Positions 25,566 to 33,757 of a DNA stretch of 50,051 bases are shown here, piece after piece (the stretch's first letter is position 1; the number at the start of each line of letters is the position of its first letter). The stretch is from contig CAAEUZ010000083.1 in NCBI GenBank assembly GCA_900759385.1, positions 1-50,051 on the forward strand, in the 5' to 3' direction. Source of the stretch: an uncultured Oscillospiraceae bacterium. GTDB lineage: Bacteria > Bacillota > Clostridia > Oscillospirales > Oscillospiraceae. Made by a program: the position numbers and the translations under genes. The notes under the pieces are model-generated. The model saw only the letters and a program-made list of their open reading frames with translations. It was not told where the DNA came from and ran no database searches.

Positions 25566-25620
25566 AAGAGAACGGCCATTTCTTCAGATTATAAATCTTG
25601 CGAGGAAGAACCGTTACCCG
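25566..25620 (-). ncRNA. Possible antisense RNA promoter region opposite the toxin
   Basis: On the minus strand, TATAAT (25593-25588) would start a transcript near 25580 running into the 3' end of the toxin gene, as in txpA/ratA-type systems. The -35 box is weak (TAACGG), so this is tentative. Confidence 0.35.
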
Positions 25621-25715
25621 GTGCCGCAGGTAAGCGCCCCTCTTGCTTTTAGCCCGCCCTTTCCGGCGTCAAGCGCGGGAAGCGGCGGAAGCACACGGAT
25701 ATTGGAGGTAAAAAC

Positions 25716-26483
25716 ATGAACACTACACTATGGAACACCCTCAACGAGCTGAAAAGCGAGAAGTACAAGTGGGTTGACCTCACCCATGAGCTCAGCCCCG
25801 AGACGCCTCACTGGTACGGCTTCAAGCCGCTCGAGGGCACGCTGCTCTTCGATTACATGCCCGGCACCCCCGACGACATGATGGCCCCCATGCGCTGCAT
25901 CCAGTACTCTGTTGCCAGCCAGTACGGCACGCACGTGGACGCCCCGCGCCACTTCCACGAGAAGGGCCGCACCATGGCCGAGATCGGCGTCAAGGAGCTC
26001 GTCTACCCGCTGGTCGTCATAGACAAGAGCGCCGAGTGCGCTGCCAACCCCGACTTCATGCTCAAGGTTGAGGACATCCAGAAGTGGGAAGAGCAGTACG
26101 GCCGCATCCCCGAGGGCGCCTTCGTCGCCTTCCGCAGCGACTGGTACAAGAAGCCCAACCTGGACAACCCCGATGAGAACGGCCAGCCTCACTACCCCGG
26201 CTGGGACATAGAGGCCATCAAATGGCTGGTAGAGAACCGCAGCATCGGCGCCATCGGCCATGAGCCCGCGGACACCGACCCCGCCACCGTCACCACCAAG
26301 GAGGGCGCCTACCCCTACCCCGGCGAGCAGTACATCCTTGAGGTTGACCGCTTCCAGATAGAGGTCATGCGAAACCTCGACCAGTGCCCGCCCGTGGGCG
26401 GCATAATCGTTTGCAGCTTCCCCAGGCTGCGTGACGGCGTGGGCTTCCCCGCCCGCTGCTTCGCTATAGTTCCCAACGAATAA
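25716..26483 (+). CDS. Cyclase-family hydrolase (kynurenine formamidase-like)
   Basis: The 255-residue protein belongs to the cyclase/KynB fold group of metal-dependent amidohydrolase-like enzymes. The metal motif is QYGTHVDAPRHF at about residues 70-81, with a late His at IGHEPADTDPA, and the LTHELSPETPHWYGF opening is typical. Substrates of the group include N-formylkynurenine, isatin and various amides or lactones; here it is unknown, as no tryptophan-degradation gene is nearby. ATTGGAGG precedes the ATG. The gene is monocistronic with a strong terminator. It is a different subfamily from the 221-aa cyclase at 33069. Confidence 0.85.
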   Translation: MNTTLWNTLNELKSEKYKWVDLTHELSPETPHWYGFKPLEGTLLFDYMPGTPDDMMAPMRCIQYSVASQYGTHVDAPRHFHEKGRTMAEIGVKELVYPLVVIDKSAECAANPDFMLKVEDIQKWEEQYGRIPEGAFVAFRSDWYKKPNLDNPDENGQPHYPGWDIEAIKWLVENRSIGAIGHEPADTDPATVTTKEGAYPYPGEQYILEVDRFQIEVMRNLDQCPPVGGIIVCSFPRLRDGVGFPARCFAIVPNE

Positions 26484-26495
26484 AGGCGTAAACAA

Positions 26496-26528
26496 AGTGC
26501 CCGGTCAGTTGACCGGGCACTCTTTCTT
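26496..26528. terminator. Bidirectional terminator
   Basis: The 12-base perfect arms AGTGCCCGGTCA / TGACCGGGCACT have a GT loop and T-rich flanks on both sides. It separates the convergent cyclase and M23 genes. Confidence 0.85.
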
Positions 26529-26533
26529 TCAAC

Positions 26534-27727
26534 TCAGCCGAAGTTGAAGTAGCTTTTGGGATCGGTGGTAGCGCCGTTTACGCGGACCTCAAAGTGGAGG
26601 TGCGGGCCGGTGGAATTGCCGGTGGAGCCGACGTAGCCTATCGTCTGGCCCTGGGTGACGCTCGCGCCGTTGGAGACGGCGAAACCGCTCATGTGGGCGT
26701 AGAGCGTGGTGCGGCCGCCGCCGTGGTTGATGATGACGTAGTTGCCGTAGCCGTTGCCGTTGTCGGGTATGACGGTGGCTATGCCGCTGTCAGCGGCCAG
26801 TATGGGCGTGCCGCTCGGAGCGCCGATGTCCTCTCCGGCGTGGAAGCGCATGTCACCCCAGATGGGGTGGATACGCCAGCCGTAAGCGCTGCCGGGGCTG
26901 TAGCCGGGCAGGGGCCAGATATAGGTGCCGGTGCTGGTGATGCTGTTGGCGGCCTCCTGCCGCTCGAGCTCGGCTATCATGTTCTGGATCTCGCTCTCGA
27001 GTGCCTCTTCCTTGGCCAACTGCTCCTCATAGGCCGCCCGGTCGGTCTCCAGCTGAGCCTCGAGATCAACTATGAGCTGCGTGGCCTCCTCTATCTGGGC
27101 CTCGAGCTCGGCGCGCTCGCTCTCCAGCTCGGCCTGGCGCACATCCAGCTCGTCAAGCATGGTCTCGTACTCGGCCTGTATCTGCTCGGACTTCTCACGC
27201 GCGGCGACATACTGATCGTAGCTGCGCTGGTCGGCCTCCATGATCTCGCCGATCATGTCCAGGTTGCTCATGAGCTCGCCCAGGCTGCTGGAACCGAAGA
27301 GGATGGATAGATAGGTGAACCTGCCGTTCTCCTCCATAGCGCGGACGTGGCGGCGGTAGGTCGCCAGCTGCTCGTTCTCATCCGCCGTGGCCTGCTCGAC
27401 CTCGCGGGCCTTGTCCTCCACCAGCTGCGTGTATATGGACACCTGCTCCTCCACCAGTTCTATCTCCTGGCGGTAGACCTCATTCTGCGCGTCCAGCGCG
27501 GCTTTCTGCGCGAGGACGTCTGCCTGCTGGGACTCCAGCTCATCTATACCGGCCTGCATCTCCTCGCGCTCGGCACGGAGTGCGTCGCGCTGCTCCTCGA
27601 GCGCGTCTATCTGCGACTGGGACACCGCCAGAACATCCGTGCCTGTGAGCCCGGGCATTACGCCGGAGATCATCACAGCCGCCGCCAACGCCGCAGCTGC
27701 GGCGCGTAATTTGCGTGGTTTAGTCAT
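26534..27727 (-). CDS. Exported M23-family murein hydrolase with coiled coil
   Basis: The 397-residue protein has a signal peptide (residues 1-33, ending near VMPGLTGTDVLA), a long coiled coil (about 36-250, rich in Glu/Gln/Leu heptads) and a C-terminal LytM domain (about 268-397). In the LytM domain, FHAGEDIGAPSGT and GPHLHFEVRVNG carry the zinc ligands. This is the EnvC-like arrangement, in which the coiled coil controls access to a peptidoglycan endopeptidase. The start at 27727 follows ACGGAGGCAGC; the 25 codons upstream are not signal-like. A good promoter lies at 27761-27789. An intact catalytic set suggests real hydrolase activity in cell separation or wall growth. Confidence 0.9.
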   Translation of the reverse strand: MTKPRKLRAAAAALAAAVMISGVMPGLTGTDVLAVSQSQIDALEEQRDALRAEREEMQAGIDELESQQADVLAQKAALDAQNEVYRQEIELVEEQVSIYTQLVEDKAREVEQATADENEQLATYRRHVRAMEENGRFTYLSILFGSSSLGELMSNLDMIGEIMEADQRSYDQYVAAREKSEQIQAEYETMLDELDVRQAELESERAELEAQIEEATQLIVDLEAQLETDRAAYEEQLAKEEALESEIQNMIAELERQEAANSITSTGTYIWPLPGYSPGSAYGWRIHPIWGDMRFHAGEDIGAPSGTPILAADSGIATVIPDNGNGYGNYVIINHGGGRTTLYAHMSGFAVSNGASVTQGQTIGYVGSTGNSTGPHLHFEVRVNGATTDPKSYFNFG

Positions 27728-27760
27728 AAGCTGCCTCCGTAATGGGTTTATCGACTTTAC

Positions 27761-27789
27761 ATAATAGCACAAAGTGATGAATATTTCAA
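27761..27789 (-). promoter_or_regulatory. Promoter for the M23 hydrolase gene
   Basis: On the minus strand, TTGAAA (27789-27784), 17 bases and TATTAT (27766-27761). Confidence 0.7.
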
Positions 27790-27861
27790 CCGCCGTCAGC
27801 AAACACGCCGCGGGAACCTTTATCTTCCGGCTTCGTCTGGCTTATAAGGGAGAGTGATAAA

Positions 27862-28686
27862 ATGAAAAAGCTGATTCTTGCACTGTCCGCCGCGCTGTGC
27901 CTGGCTCTGGCCGCCTGCGGGATATCGTCCGCCGCCGGCGAGCGGCCTTTCCGCGGCCTGGACGCGGAGGACATCTCCTGCGCCACGGTGACGCTCACGC
28001 CGCCGGACCGCACGCTGCGCGTCGAGGACACCGGCCGCCTGGCGGAGCTGCTCAGCGGCGCGGTAATCTATAACCGCGACGACTCCTACACCGAATACAC
28101 CGGCCAGGGCGTCACCTTCGCGCTCACGCTCAGCGACGGCACGGAGCTGGACGTGACGGCATATAACCCCTTCCTCATCATAGACGGGACCGGCTACAGG
28201 ACGGAATACGCCCCCTGCGAGGCGCTCAGCGCCTATGCAAACGAGCTGCTGAACTCAGGCGGCTGTGTTGACGTACTCACCGAGCCGCCCGTACTCACGG
28301 TCGTCAGCGACAGCACCGCCCTCGGTGCGCTGACCGGCACCTACACGTGGCAGAGCCCGAACGCCGACGGCACGTATACCGGCGTGGCGTCCGACAGCGC
28401 GCACCCGCTCGACTGCCGCGAGCTGCTCAGCCCGCTCGACACTCCCAGCGGCACGGCCGCGCTGCGCTTCACCGTCGAACCGGACGAAATTGTCTCCGCC
28501 GTGCGCTGGAGCGACGCCGACTGGGGCCGGAGCGACGCCGCGAGCTTTGACGTACCCGTGAGCGGCGGCGGGATAGCCCTGGAGCCGGGCGGCTGGGTAT
28601 ACCAGGTAGAGGCCCGCTGGGACGACGCCGGCGGAGGGTATGGCACGGCGTTTTATTGCTTCTATATCGTCTGTCACAGCGAATAA
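27862..28686 (+). CDS. Putative lipoprotein, 274 aa
   Basis: The product opens with MKKLILALSAALCLALAACG, a lipoprotein signal with the lipobox LAAC. The mature protein appears to have two parts: residues 35-130, with strand-rich segments that end in an Ala/Leu helix (EALSAYANELL), and residues 145-274, with a beta-sandwich look (VYQVEARWDD, FYCFYIVCHSE). I cannot name a family. GGGAGAGTG precedes the ATG. It is divergent from the M23 gene and lies before the T-box of the next operon. Confidence 0.7.
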   Translation: MKKLILALSAALCLALAACGISSAAGERPFRGLDAEDISCATVTLTPPDRTLRVEDTGRLAELLSGAVIYNRDDSYTEYTGQGVTFALTLSDGTELDVTAYNPFLIIDGTGYRTEYAPCEALSAYANELLNSGGCVDVLTEPPVLTVVSDSTALGALTGTYTWQSPNADGTYTGVASDSAHPLDCRELLSPLDTPSGTAALRFTVEPDEIVSAVRWSDADWGRSDAASFDVPVSGGGIALEPGGWVYQVEARWDDAGGGYGTAFYCFYIVCHSE

Positions 28687-28700
28687 ATTGTTTTCCGCCC

Positions 28701-28729
28701 TTGACACACATCCGGCCTTGTGCTAATAT
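28701..28729 (+). promoter_or_regulatory. Promoter of the cysE-cysS operon
   Basis: TTGACA, 17 bases and TAATAT; transcription should start near 28736, just before the T-box leader. Confidence 0.75.
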
Positions 28730-28739
28730 AATAGCCGTG

Positions 28740-28985
28740 TAAAATGGCTGTGATGGGGAAAAGTAGCGCCCATTGCCGGTCGCAGAGAGGCTCCGCCCAT
28801 TTTGGGCTGCAAGCGGGGCTGGCCGGGCAGAGCGTGAAATGCGCCCCGGAGCCGCGGACGGAGGAAATGCCGTCCCGTGTCGGTCGCGTTAAGGCCGGCC
28901 CGGTTATCTGCCGGAGAGTGATAAGCGAGAGTGGAACCGCGTTTTTACGCCTCTCATGCCGCAAGGCATGGGAGGCTTTTTCGTT
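28740..28985 (+). promoter_or_regulatory. T-box leader, cysteine specifier
   Basis: The 245-base leader has the T-box features in order: the GGGGAAAAGTAGCG segment of stem I (AGTA box, about 28755), a specifier loop GTGAAATGCGCC near 28833 where TGC is the Cys codon, the T-box sequence GAGTGGAACCGCG (28929-28941), and a terminator at 28949-28982. Uncharged tRNA-Cys would bind both the codon and the T-box and prevent termination, switching on cysE and cysS when cysteine is short. The terminator stem is GCCTCTCATGCC / GGCATGGGAGGC with a GCAA loop, followed by TTTTT. Confidence 0.88.
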
Positions 28986-29036
28986 CCCTCCCGCCCAAGC
29001 TCCTCCCGGACATCGAATCTTATGGAGGACTGCACA

Positions 29037-29699
29037 ATGTTCAAGGACCTGAAGGAGACCATCGAAGCCTACAAGCAGCGCGACCCTGCCGCGCGGAGCA
29101 CGCTCGAAATTTTGCTGCTCTATCCCGGCATCCGCGCCACGACCAACCATAAGGTAGCCCACTGGTGCTATGAGCACAACCACAAATTCCTCGCGCGCTA
29201 CATCTCCCAGCGCACGCGGCACAAGACAGGCATAGAGATCCACCCCGGCGCCAAGATAGGCAAGCGCCTGGTTATAGACCACGGCATGGGCATAGTCATA
29301 GGCGAGACCACGGAGATCGGCGACGACTGCCTGCTCTATCAGGGCGTTACCCTGGGCGGCACCGGCAAGGACACCGGCAAGCGCCACCCGACCATCGGCA
29401 ACAACGTCCTGGTCGGTTCGGGCGCCAAGGTCCTCGGCCCCTTCAAGGTCGGCGACAACTCCCGCGTGGCGGCCAACGCCGTGGTGCTCAGGGAGATACC
29501 CGAGGACTCCACCGCTGTCGGCGCCCCGGCGCGCATAGTGCGCCAGAAAGGTGAAAAGGTCAACTATGTGGAGAAGGTCGAGCAGATACACGTCACTGAC
29601 CCGCTGGTGCAGGAGGTCCTGGCCCTGCGCCGCGAACTGAACGAACTCAAGGCCGCCATGGCGGAAAACGATACAACGAAGGAGAGAGAAACGGCATGA
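29037..29699 (+). CDS. cysE: Serine O-acetyltransferase
   Basis: CysE acetylates serine with acetyl-CoA to give O-acetylserine for cysteine synthesis. The 220-residue protein has a short helical N-terminus and a hexapeptide-repeat beta-helix, including IEIHPGAKIGKRLVIDHGMG with the catalytic His, GETTEIGDDCLLYQGVTLGG, and GNNVLVGSGAKVLGPFKVG. It is of the short (about 200 aa) Firmicute type. ATG 29037 follows TGGAGG; the open frame upstream lies in the T-box terminator. It overlaps cysS by four bases (ATGA). Both are under the Cys T-box, so serine acetylation and Cys-tRNA charging are controlled together. Confidence 0.95.
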   Translation: MFKDLKETIEAYKQRDPAARSTLEILLLYPGIRATTNHKVAHWCYEHNHKFLARYISQRTRHKTGIEIHPGAKIGKRLVIDHGMGIVIGETTEIGDDCLLYQGVTLGGTGKDTGKRHPTIGNNVLVGSGAKVLGPFKVGDNSRVAANAVVLREIPEDSTAVGAPARIVRQKGEKVNYVEKVEQIHVTDPLVQEVLALRRELNELKAAMAENDTTKERETA

Positions 29700-31111
29700 A
29701 GCTCTATAACAGCGCCACACGCACGAAGGAAGAATTCGTCCCCAACCATCCGGACATCGTGAAGATGTATACCTGCGGCCCCACCGTCTATCACTACGCC
29801 CACATCGGCAACCTGCGCAGCTACATCATGGAAGACATCCTGGAGAAGTACCTGCGCTACCTCGGCTACAACGTCAAGCGCGTCATGAACATTACCGACG
29901 TCGGCCACCTGAGCTCCGACGCCGACACCGGCGAGGACAAGATGCTCAAGGGCGCCAGGCGCGAGCACAAGACCGTCATGGAGATAGCCAAGTTCTACAC
30001 GGACGCCTTCTTCGACGACTGCGCCAAGCTCAATATCAAGACCCCCGACGTGGTGGAGCCCGCCACCAACTGCATCGACGAGTATATCAAGATTATCTCC
30101 AGGCTCATGGACACCGGCTACGCCTATTTTGCCGGCGGCAACGTGTACTTCGACACCAGCAAGCTGGAAAAGTACTACGTCTTTAACGACTTCGACGCGG
30201 ACGACCTGGACGTCGGCGTGCGCGAGGGCGTCGAGGAGGACACCAACAAGCGCAACAAGAACGACTTCGTGCTCTGGTTCACCAAGAGCAAGTTCGAGGA
30301 CCAGGCCCTCAAGTGGGACTCCCCCTGGGGCGTCGGCTACCCCGGCTGGCACATCGAGTGCTCCGGCATCAGTATGAAGCATCTGGGAGAAGACCTCGAC
30401 ATACACTGCGGCGGCATAGACAACGCCTTCCCCCACCACACCAACGAAATTGCCCAGTCCGAGAGCTATCTTGGCCACAAATGGTGCAACTATTGGATGC
30501 ATGTCCACCACCTGAACACCACCGGCGGCAAGATGAGCAAGTCGAGCGGCGAGTTCCTCACTGTCAGTCTGCTCCAGGAGAAGGGCTATGACCCCCTCGC
30601 CTACCGCTTCTTCTGCCTGCAGAGCCACTACCGCAAGAACCTGGTGTTCAGCTGGGAAAACCTCGACAACGCCGAGAGCGCATACGAGAAGCTCATAGCC
30701 CGCATAGCCGCGCTCAAGCCCGGCGACGGCGAAGTTGACGAGGCCGTACTCGCCGAGCTCAAGGGCCGCTTCACCGAGGCTCTGGACAACGACCTGAACA
30801 CCTCCCTGGCCGTCACTGCGCTCTACGACGCGCTAAAGGCCAAGGCCAACGACGCCACCAAGCTGGCCGCCGTGGCGGACTTCGACCGCGTGCTGAGCCT
30901 GGGCCTCATCGGAAAGGCCGATGAGCTCCGCCAGAAGAACGCCGAGCCCGAGGAAGAGCACGACGAGCGCATAGAGGGCCTCCTGGCCGAGCGCGCCGCC
31001 GCCAAGAAGGCCAAGAACTACGCCGAGGCCGACCGTATCCGCGACATGCTCACCGCCGAGGGCATCACGATAATTGACACCCCCCAGGGCGCCAAGTGGA
31101 AGCGCAGCTGA
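29696..31111 (+). CDS. cysS: Cysteine--tRNA ligase
   Basis: This class I synthetase charges tRNA-Cys. In the 471 residues, the zinc-binding Cys is in YTCGPTVYHYAHIGNLRS, which also holds the HIGH-type motif HIGN. WHIECSGISMKHLGEDLDIH carries the remaining zinc ligands, GGKMSKSSGEF is the KMSKS loop, and the DALR and anticodon-binding domains follow (about 340-471). The ATG lies in the cysE stop region, so translation is coupled. A perfect terminator follows at 31123. Confidence 0.97.
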   Translation: MKLYNSATRTKEEFVPNHPDIVKMYTCGPTVYHYAHIGNLRSYIMEDILEKYLRYLGYNVKRVMNITDVGHLSSDADTGEDKMLKGARREHKTVMEIAKFYTDAFFDDCAKLNIKTPDVVEPATNCIDEYIKIISRLMDTGYAYFAGGNVYFDTSKLEKYYVFNDFDADDLDVGVREGVEEDTNKRNKNDFVLWFTKSKFEDQALKWDSPWGVGYPGWHIECSGISMKHLGEDLDIHCGGIDNAFPHHTNEIAQSESYLGHKWCNYWMHVHHLNTTGGKMSKSSGEFLTVSLLQEKGYDPLAYRFFCLQSHYRKNLVFSWENLDNAESAYEKLIARIAALKPGDGEVDEAVLAELKGRFTEALDNDLNTSLAVTALYDALKAKANDATKLAAVADFDRVLSLGLIGKADELRQKNAEPEEEHDERIEGLLAERAAAKKAKNYAEADRIRDMLTAEGITIIDTPQGAKWKRS

Positions 31112-31122
31112 ACCCAATAAAC

Positions 31123-31154
31123 AAAACCGGACAGCCGTGGCTGTCCGGTTTTTA
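31123..31154. terminator. Bidirectional terminator
   Basis: AAAACCGGACAGCC / GCTGTCCGGTTTTT with a GTG loop ends cysS and can also end the convergent carbohydrate operon on the minus strand. Confidence 0.85.
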
Positions 31155-31211
31155 CTGTGGCAGTGCAACTGCCGTGGTGCGGTCTTTTTATGAGCGGGCT
31201 GCGGATAACAC

Positions 31212-32240
31212 TCAGACTTCTCCCCAATCGGGAACCTTGACGGTTATCTGCTCCTCACTGGATTTCTTAGCTGCCAAGGAATAGATAAGCGCACTTATGC
31301 CGTCCGCGAGCGGGGTGTCAAACTCCCGTCCTTCGCTCAGGCACTTCTGGAACGCCTCGTGCGCATAGAAGATGACGTCGCCGGTCGCGTGGTCATAGCT
31401 GTCGTTGAAGCGGATGCTCTCGGCATATGGCATGTCCTCGGTCTTCCAGGTCAGGTTCGTGAACTCGAACATACCCTCTCCGGTCAGGAATATGCTTCCC
31501 TTTGTACCGATGTAAGCGCGAGAGCAGGTCGGGATGTCGCAGGCCCAGCTGGCCGCGATGGTGCCGATGGCGCCGTTGCGCAGCCGTATGGAGATGCTGG
31601 TGTGGTTATCGAACTTGGGCACGCTTGCGAGCGTGCCGGTGTAGTTGCAGCTTATCGTGTCAAAGCCACCGGCCATGGCCGTGATGAGCTTCCAGTCGTG
31701 GCTCACGCTTTCCACGGTCATGCCGCAGGCGAGGTCTGGGTCGGTACGCCAGCTCGCGCTCAGGTTCTTGGCGTGGAAGCCGAATCCGGGACTCAGGCGG
31801 GAGAAGGCGATGTCAACCGGTTCTCCGAACATGCCTGTTTTCACCAGTTCAAGCATTTTCTGATATGCCGGACGGTAGTAATGCGCAAAACCCACCATGA
31901 TTTTGGCGTCATATTTATCGGCCATGTCCTTTATCTTCATGGCGTCATCCAGCGTGGCACTGACGGGCTTTTCCATGTAGAGCGGCACGTGGTTCCTCAG
32001 GACCATTTCCACATAGTCCAGGCGCTTCGTCGGCGGCGTGGAGATTACCACGTAGTCCGCCTGCGCGGCCAGCCTCTCTATCTCCTCGTACTTGACAGAG
32101 GGGCAACCGAACTCCTCGGAGACTATTCTCGCGTTGGTTTCACTTATATCGAAGCAGCCGTTGATGCTGCCTCCCAGCCGGACGACGGCACGGCCGTGGT
32201 GGCGGGCGATGTCCCCGCAGCCTATGAGAAATACTTTCAT
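31212..32240 (-). CDS. Gfo/Idh/MocA-family oxidoreductase
   Basis: This 342-residue NAD(P)-dependent dehydrogenase likely acts on a sugar or inositol-type substrate. The N-terminal Rossmann fold starts KVFLIGCGDIARHHGRA, ISTPP marks the end of the nucleotide site, and YMEKPVS is the family EKP motif with the catalytic Lys. The C-terminal sheet domain has FAHYYRPAYQKMLEL and a His in SVSHDWKLITAMAGG. AAGGAGGACAAAAA precedes the ATG. It is the last gene of the minus-strand transporter operon, 22 bases after the transketolase relic, so it probably oxidises the imported compound. The exact substrate is unknown. Confidence 0.88.
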   Translation of the reverse strand: MKVFLIGCGDIARHHGRAVVRLGGSINGCFDISETNARIVSEEFGCPSVKYEEIERLAAQADYVVISTPPTKRLDYVEMVLRNHVPLYMEKPVSATLDDAMKIKDMADKYDAKIMVGFAHYYRPAYQKMLELVKTGMFGEPVDIAFSRLSPGFGFHAKNLSASWRTDPDLACGMTVESVSHDWKLITAMAGGFDTISCNYTGTLASVPKFDNHTSISIRLRNGAIGTIAASWACDIPTCSRAYIGTKGSIFLTGEGMFEFTNLTWKTEDMPYAESIRFNDSYDHATGDVIFYAHEAFQKCLSEGREFDTPLADGISALIYSLAAKKSSEEQITVKVPDWGEV

Positions 32241-32262
32241 TTTTTGTCCTCCTTAATCCGGC

Positions 32263-32867
32263 TCACATGGAGAGCCCCGTCTCAACGATGTTCTCCGCCA
32301 TGATGCCGTTCATCGTGTGCATGTCCAGCACTAGTGCGTGTACGCCTCTCTCTGAGCGCCCGAGCTGCGGCCAGGGCTACGCAGACTGTGTCCCCATTTG
32401 CGATTATAGCAGTATCGCGCCCCTCGTACAAGAGTTTTGCCCTGCCCAGCTAAAACTCCACGTCCGCGCCGGAATCACCGGTACCGCGTCCCGCGTAAAG
32501 CGCAGATACAAGGGTCTGTCGAATTTCGCGGCGGTGCGGACCAGCTCACGCGCTGTATGGCAGTCCGCCGGCATTACTGCGGTCATGTTTGGGAATCGTG
32601 GAAAGTATGCCAATATCCTCTATGCACTGGTGGTTGGTGCCGTTGTTTGCCGGCGTGGCGCCGCCGTGCGAGCAGGCGATTCTCACGTTCGGGTGCGGAT
32701 AGCATATTTCCCGGCGTATTATTTCCACCATGCGCATACTTCCGAACGCCTCATGCGTAACCGTAAATGGGATCTTGCCGCTGGCGCCCAGTCCGGCCGC
32801 CACCCTGTCGGCGTTCTGCTTATCTCGTCGCCGAACCCGTCGCGCGCGGCCTTTTTACCGGTTTCAT
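32263..32867 (-). pseudogene. Decayed transketolase, C-terminal subunit
   Basis: Pieces of a transketolase C-terminal subunit can be read in several minus-strand frames: KKAARDGFGDEIS near the start, AAGLGASGKIPFTVTHEAFG, VRIACSHGGATPANNGTNHQ, NMTAVMPADCHTARELVRTA, KLLYEGRDTAIIANGDTV and a tail ALVLDMHTMNGIMAEN ending at TGA. A one-base loss in the T-run at 32852-32856 breaks the frame after the start. About 40 codons are missing after GDEIS. One extra base near 32590 shifts the frame in IP(K)NMT, and another shift lies near the end. The gene was part of the sugar operon. Its loss would stop a two-subunit transketolase step. Confidence 0.85.
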
Positions 32868-33034
32868 TAATCTGCCGGCCATCTTTCGGTGCTAAGCTCT
32901 GCCATGGCCCGCTCGTACTGCTCCATGTCGGGCGCCATTCCGTGCCAGCCCAGCGGGTTTTCACCCTTTTCCTCGTATATCAGGCGAAGGGTATTGGCAA
33001 TGCTCTTGAGTTAAGCTGCCGACGTTCTCTTCAC
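32867..33034 (-). pseudogene. Decayed transketolase, N-terminal subunit
   Basis: A GTG start with upstream GGAAGG opens VKRTSAA, followed at once by an in-frame stop. The same frame continues LKSIANTLRLIYEEKGENPL and then WHGMAPDMEQYERAMAEL, the beginning and end of a transketolase N-terminal subunit joined with loss of roughly 200 or more codons, including the thiamine site. Its stop overlaps the ATG of the C-subunit relic (TAATG), the normal arrangement of a split transketolase pair. Confidence 0.8.
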
Positions 33035-33068
33035 GGCCTTCCTACTCCCTTTAAGATAGCGTCGCCGT

Positions 33069-33734
33069 TTATTCCTCTATCCACGCCATGGCACGGCCGG
33101 GCGCGCCGCCGCACCCCTCCATCTTGAGCGGCAGGAAGGCGAAGTTCCAGCGCTCTTCTTCCAGCAGCTCGCGAGGGAGGTATAGCTCCTCGCCGTACCA
33201 GATACCTTTGCTCAGGCAGATCTTGTGCGTGGGGCCGCCCCCGTCCTCGCCCTTGGGTCCGCCGACGCTCATGCCGTCTATGCAAACGCCCTTCACGCCC
33301 TTTTCGACCATCCACTCAGCGCCGTCAGGGGTGAGGAAGCTCCAGTTGTCAATATAGTCGCTATCCCAGTTGCGCTTGTACGCGTATCCCGTGCAGAGCA
33401 GCACGATGTCTCCGGCCTTCACCTTATCGGCGTATTTCTCGAGCTCAGAACGCCCGATGGCGAAGTGCTGCGGTGTGTCGAAGAAGTCTAGCGCCACGGC
33501 CTCGCCCACCAGGTTCTCAAGCGGGAAGTTCGCCGCGTCCACTCCGCCTATGAAGTGGTGCAGCGGGGTGTCGAAATGGGTGGAGGTATGGGTGTTCATG
33601 TACATGCGCTCGGACTGATAGCCGTCTCTCGGGATAAGGGTCTCATAGTTTATCTCGCAGAGCTTGTACGGCAGATATCCCGGATTGTTGTGGAAGAAAG
33701 TCTGGGAGCAGTCGATGAGCTTTTTGATTTTCAT
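33069..33734 (-). CDS. Cyclase-family hydrolase, 221 aa
   Basis: This metal-dependent hydrolase of the cyclase/kynurenine formamidase fold has the family motif HTSTHFDTPLHHF at about residues 48-60 and a late conserved segment GVCIDGMSVGG. Its length is typical. It is only distantly like the 255-aa cyclase at 25716. It sits behind the permease gene in the transporter operon and before the transketolase relic, so it may open a lactone or amide of the imported compound; that is inference. AGGAGGA precedes the ATG. Confidence 0.85.
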   Translation of the reverse strand: MKIKKLIDCSQTFFHNNPGYLPYKLCEINYETLIPRDGYQSERMYMNTHTSTHFDTPLHHFIGGVDAANFPLENLVGEAVALDFFDTPQHFAIGRSELEKYADKVKAGDIVLLCTGYAYKRNWDSDYIDNWSFLTPDGAEWMVEKGVKGVCIDGMSVGGPKGEDGGGPTHKICLSKGIWYGEELYLPRELLEEERWNFAFLPLKMEGCGGAPGRAMAWIEE

Positions 33735-33757
33735 TGTATTTTCCTCCTTGTCGAGAC

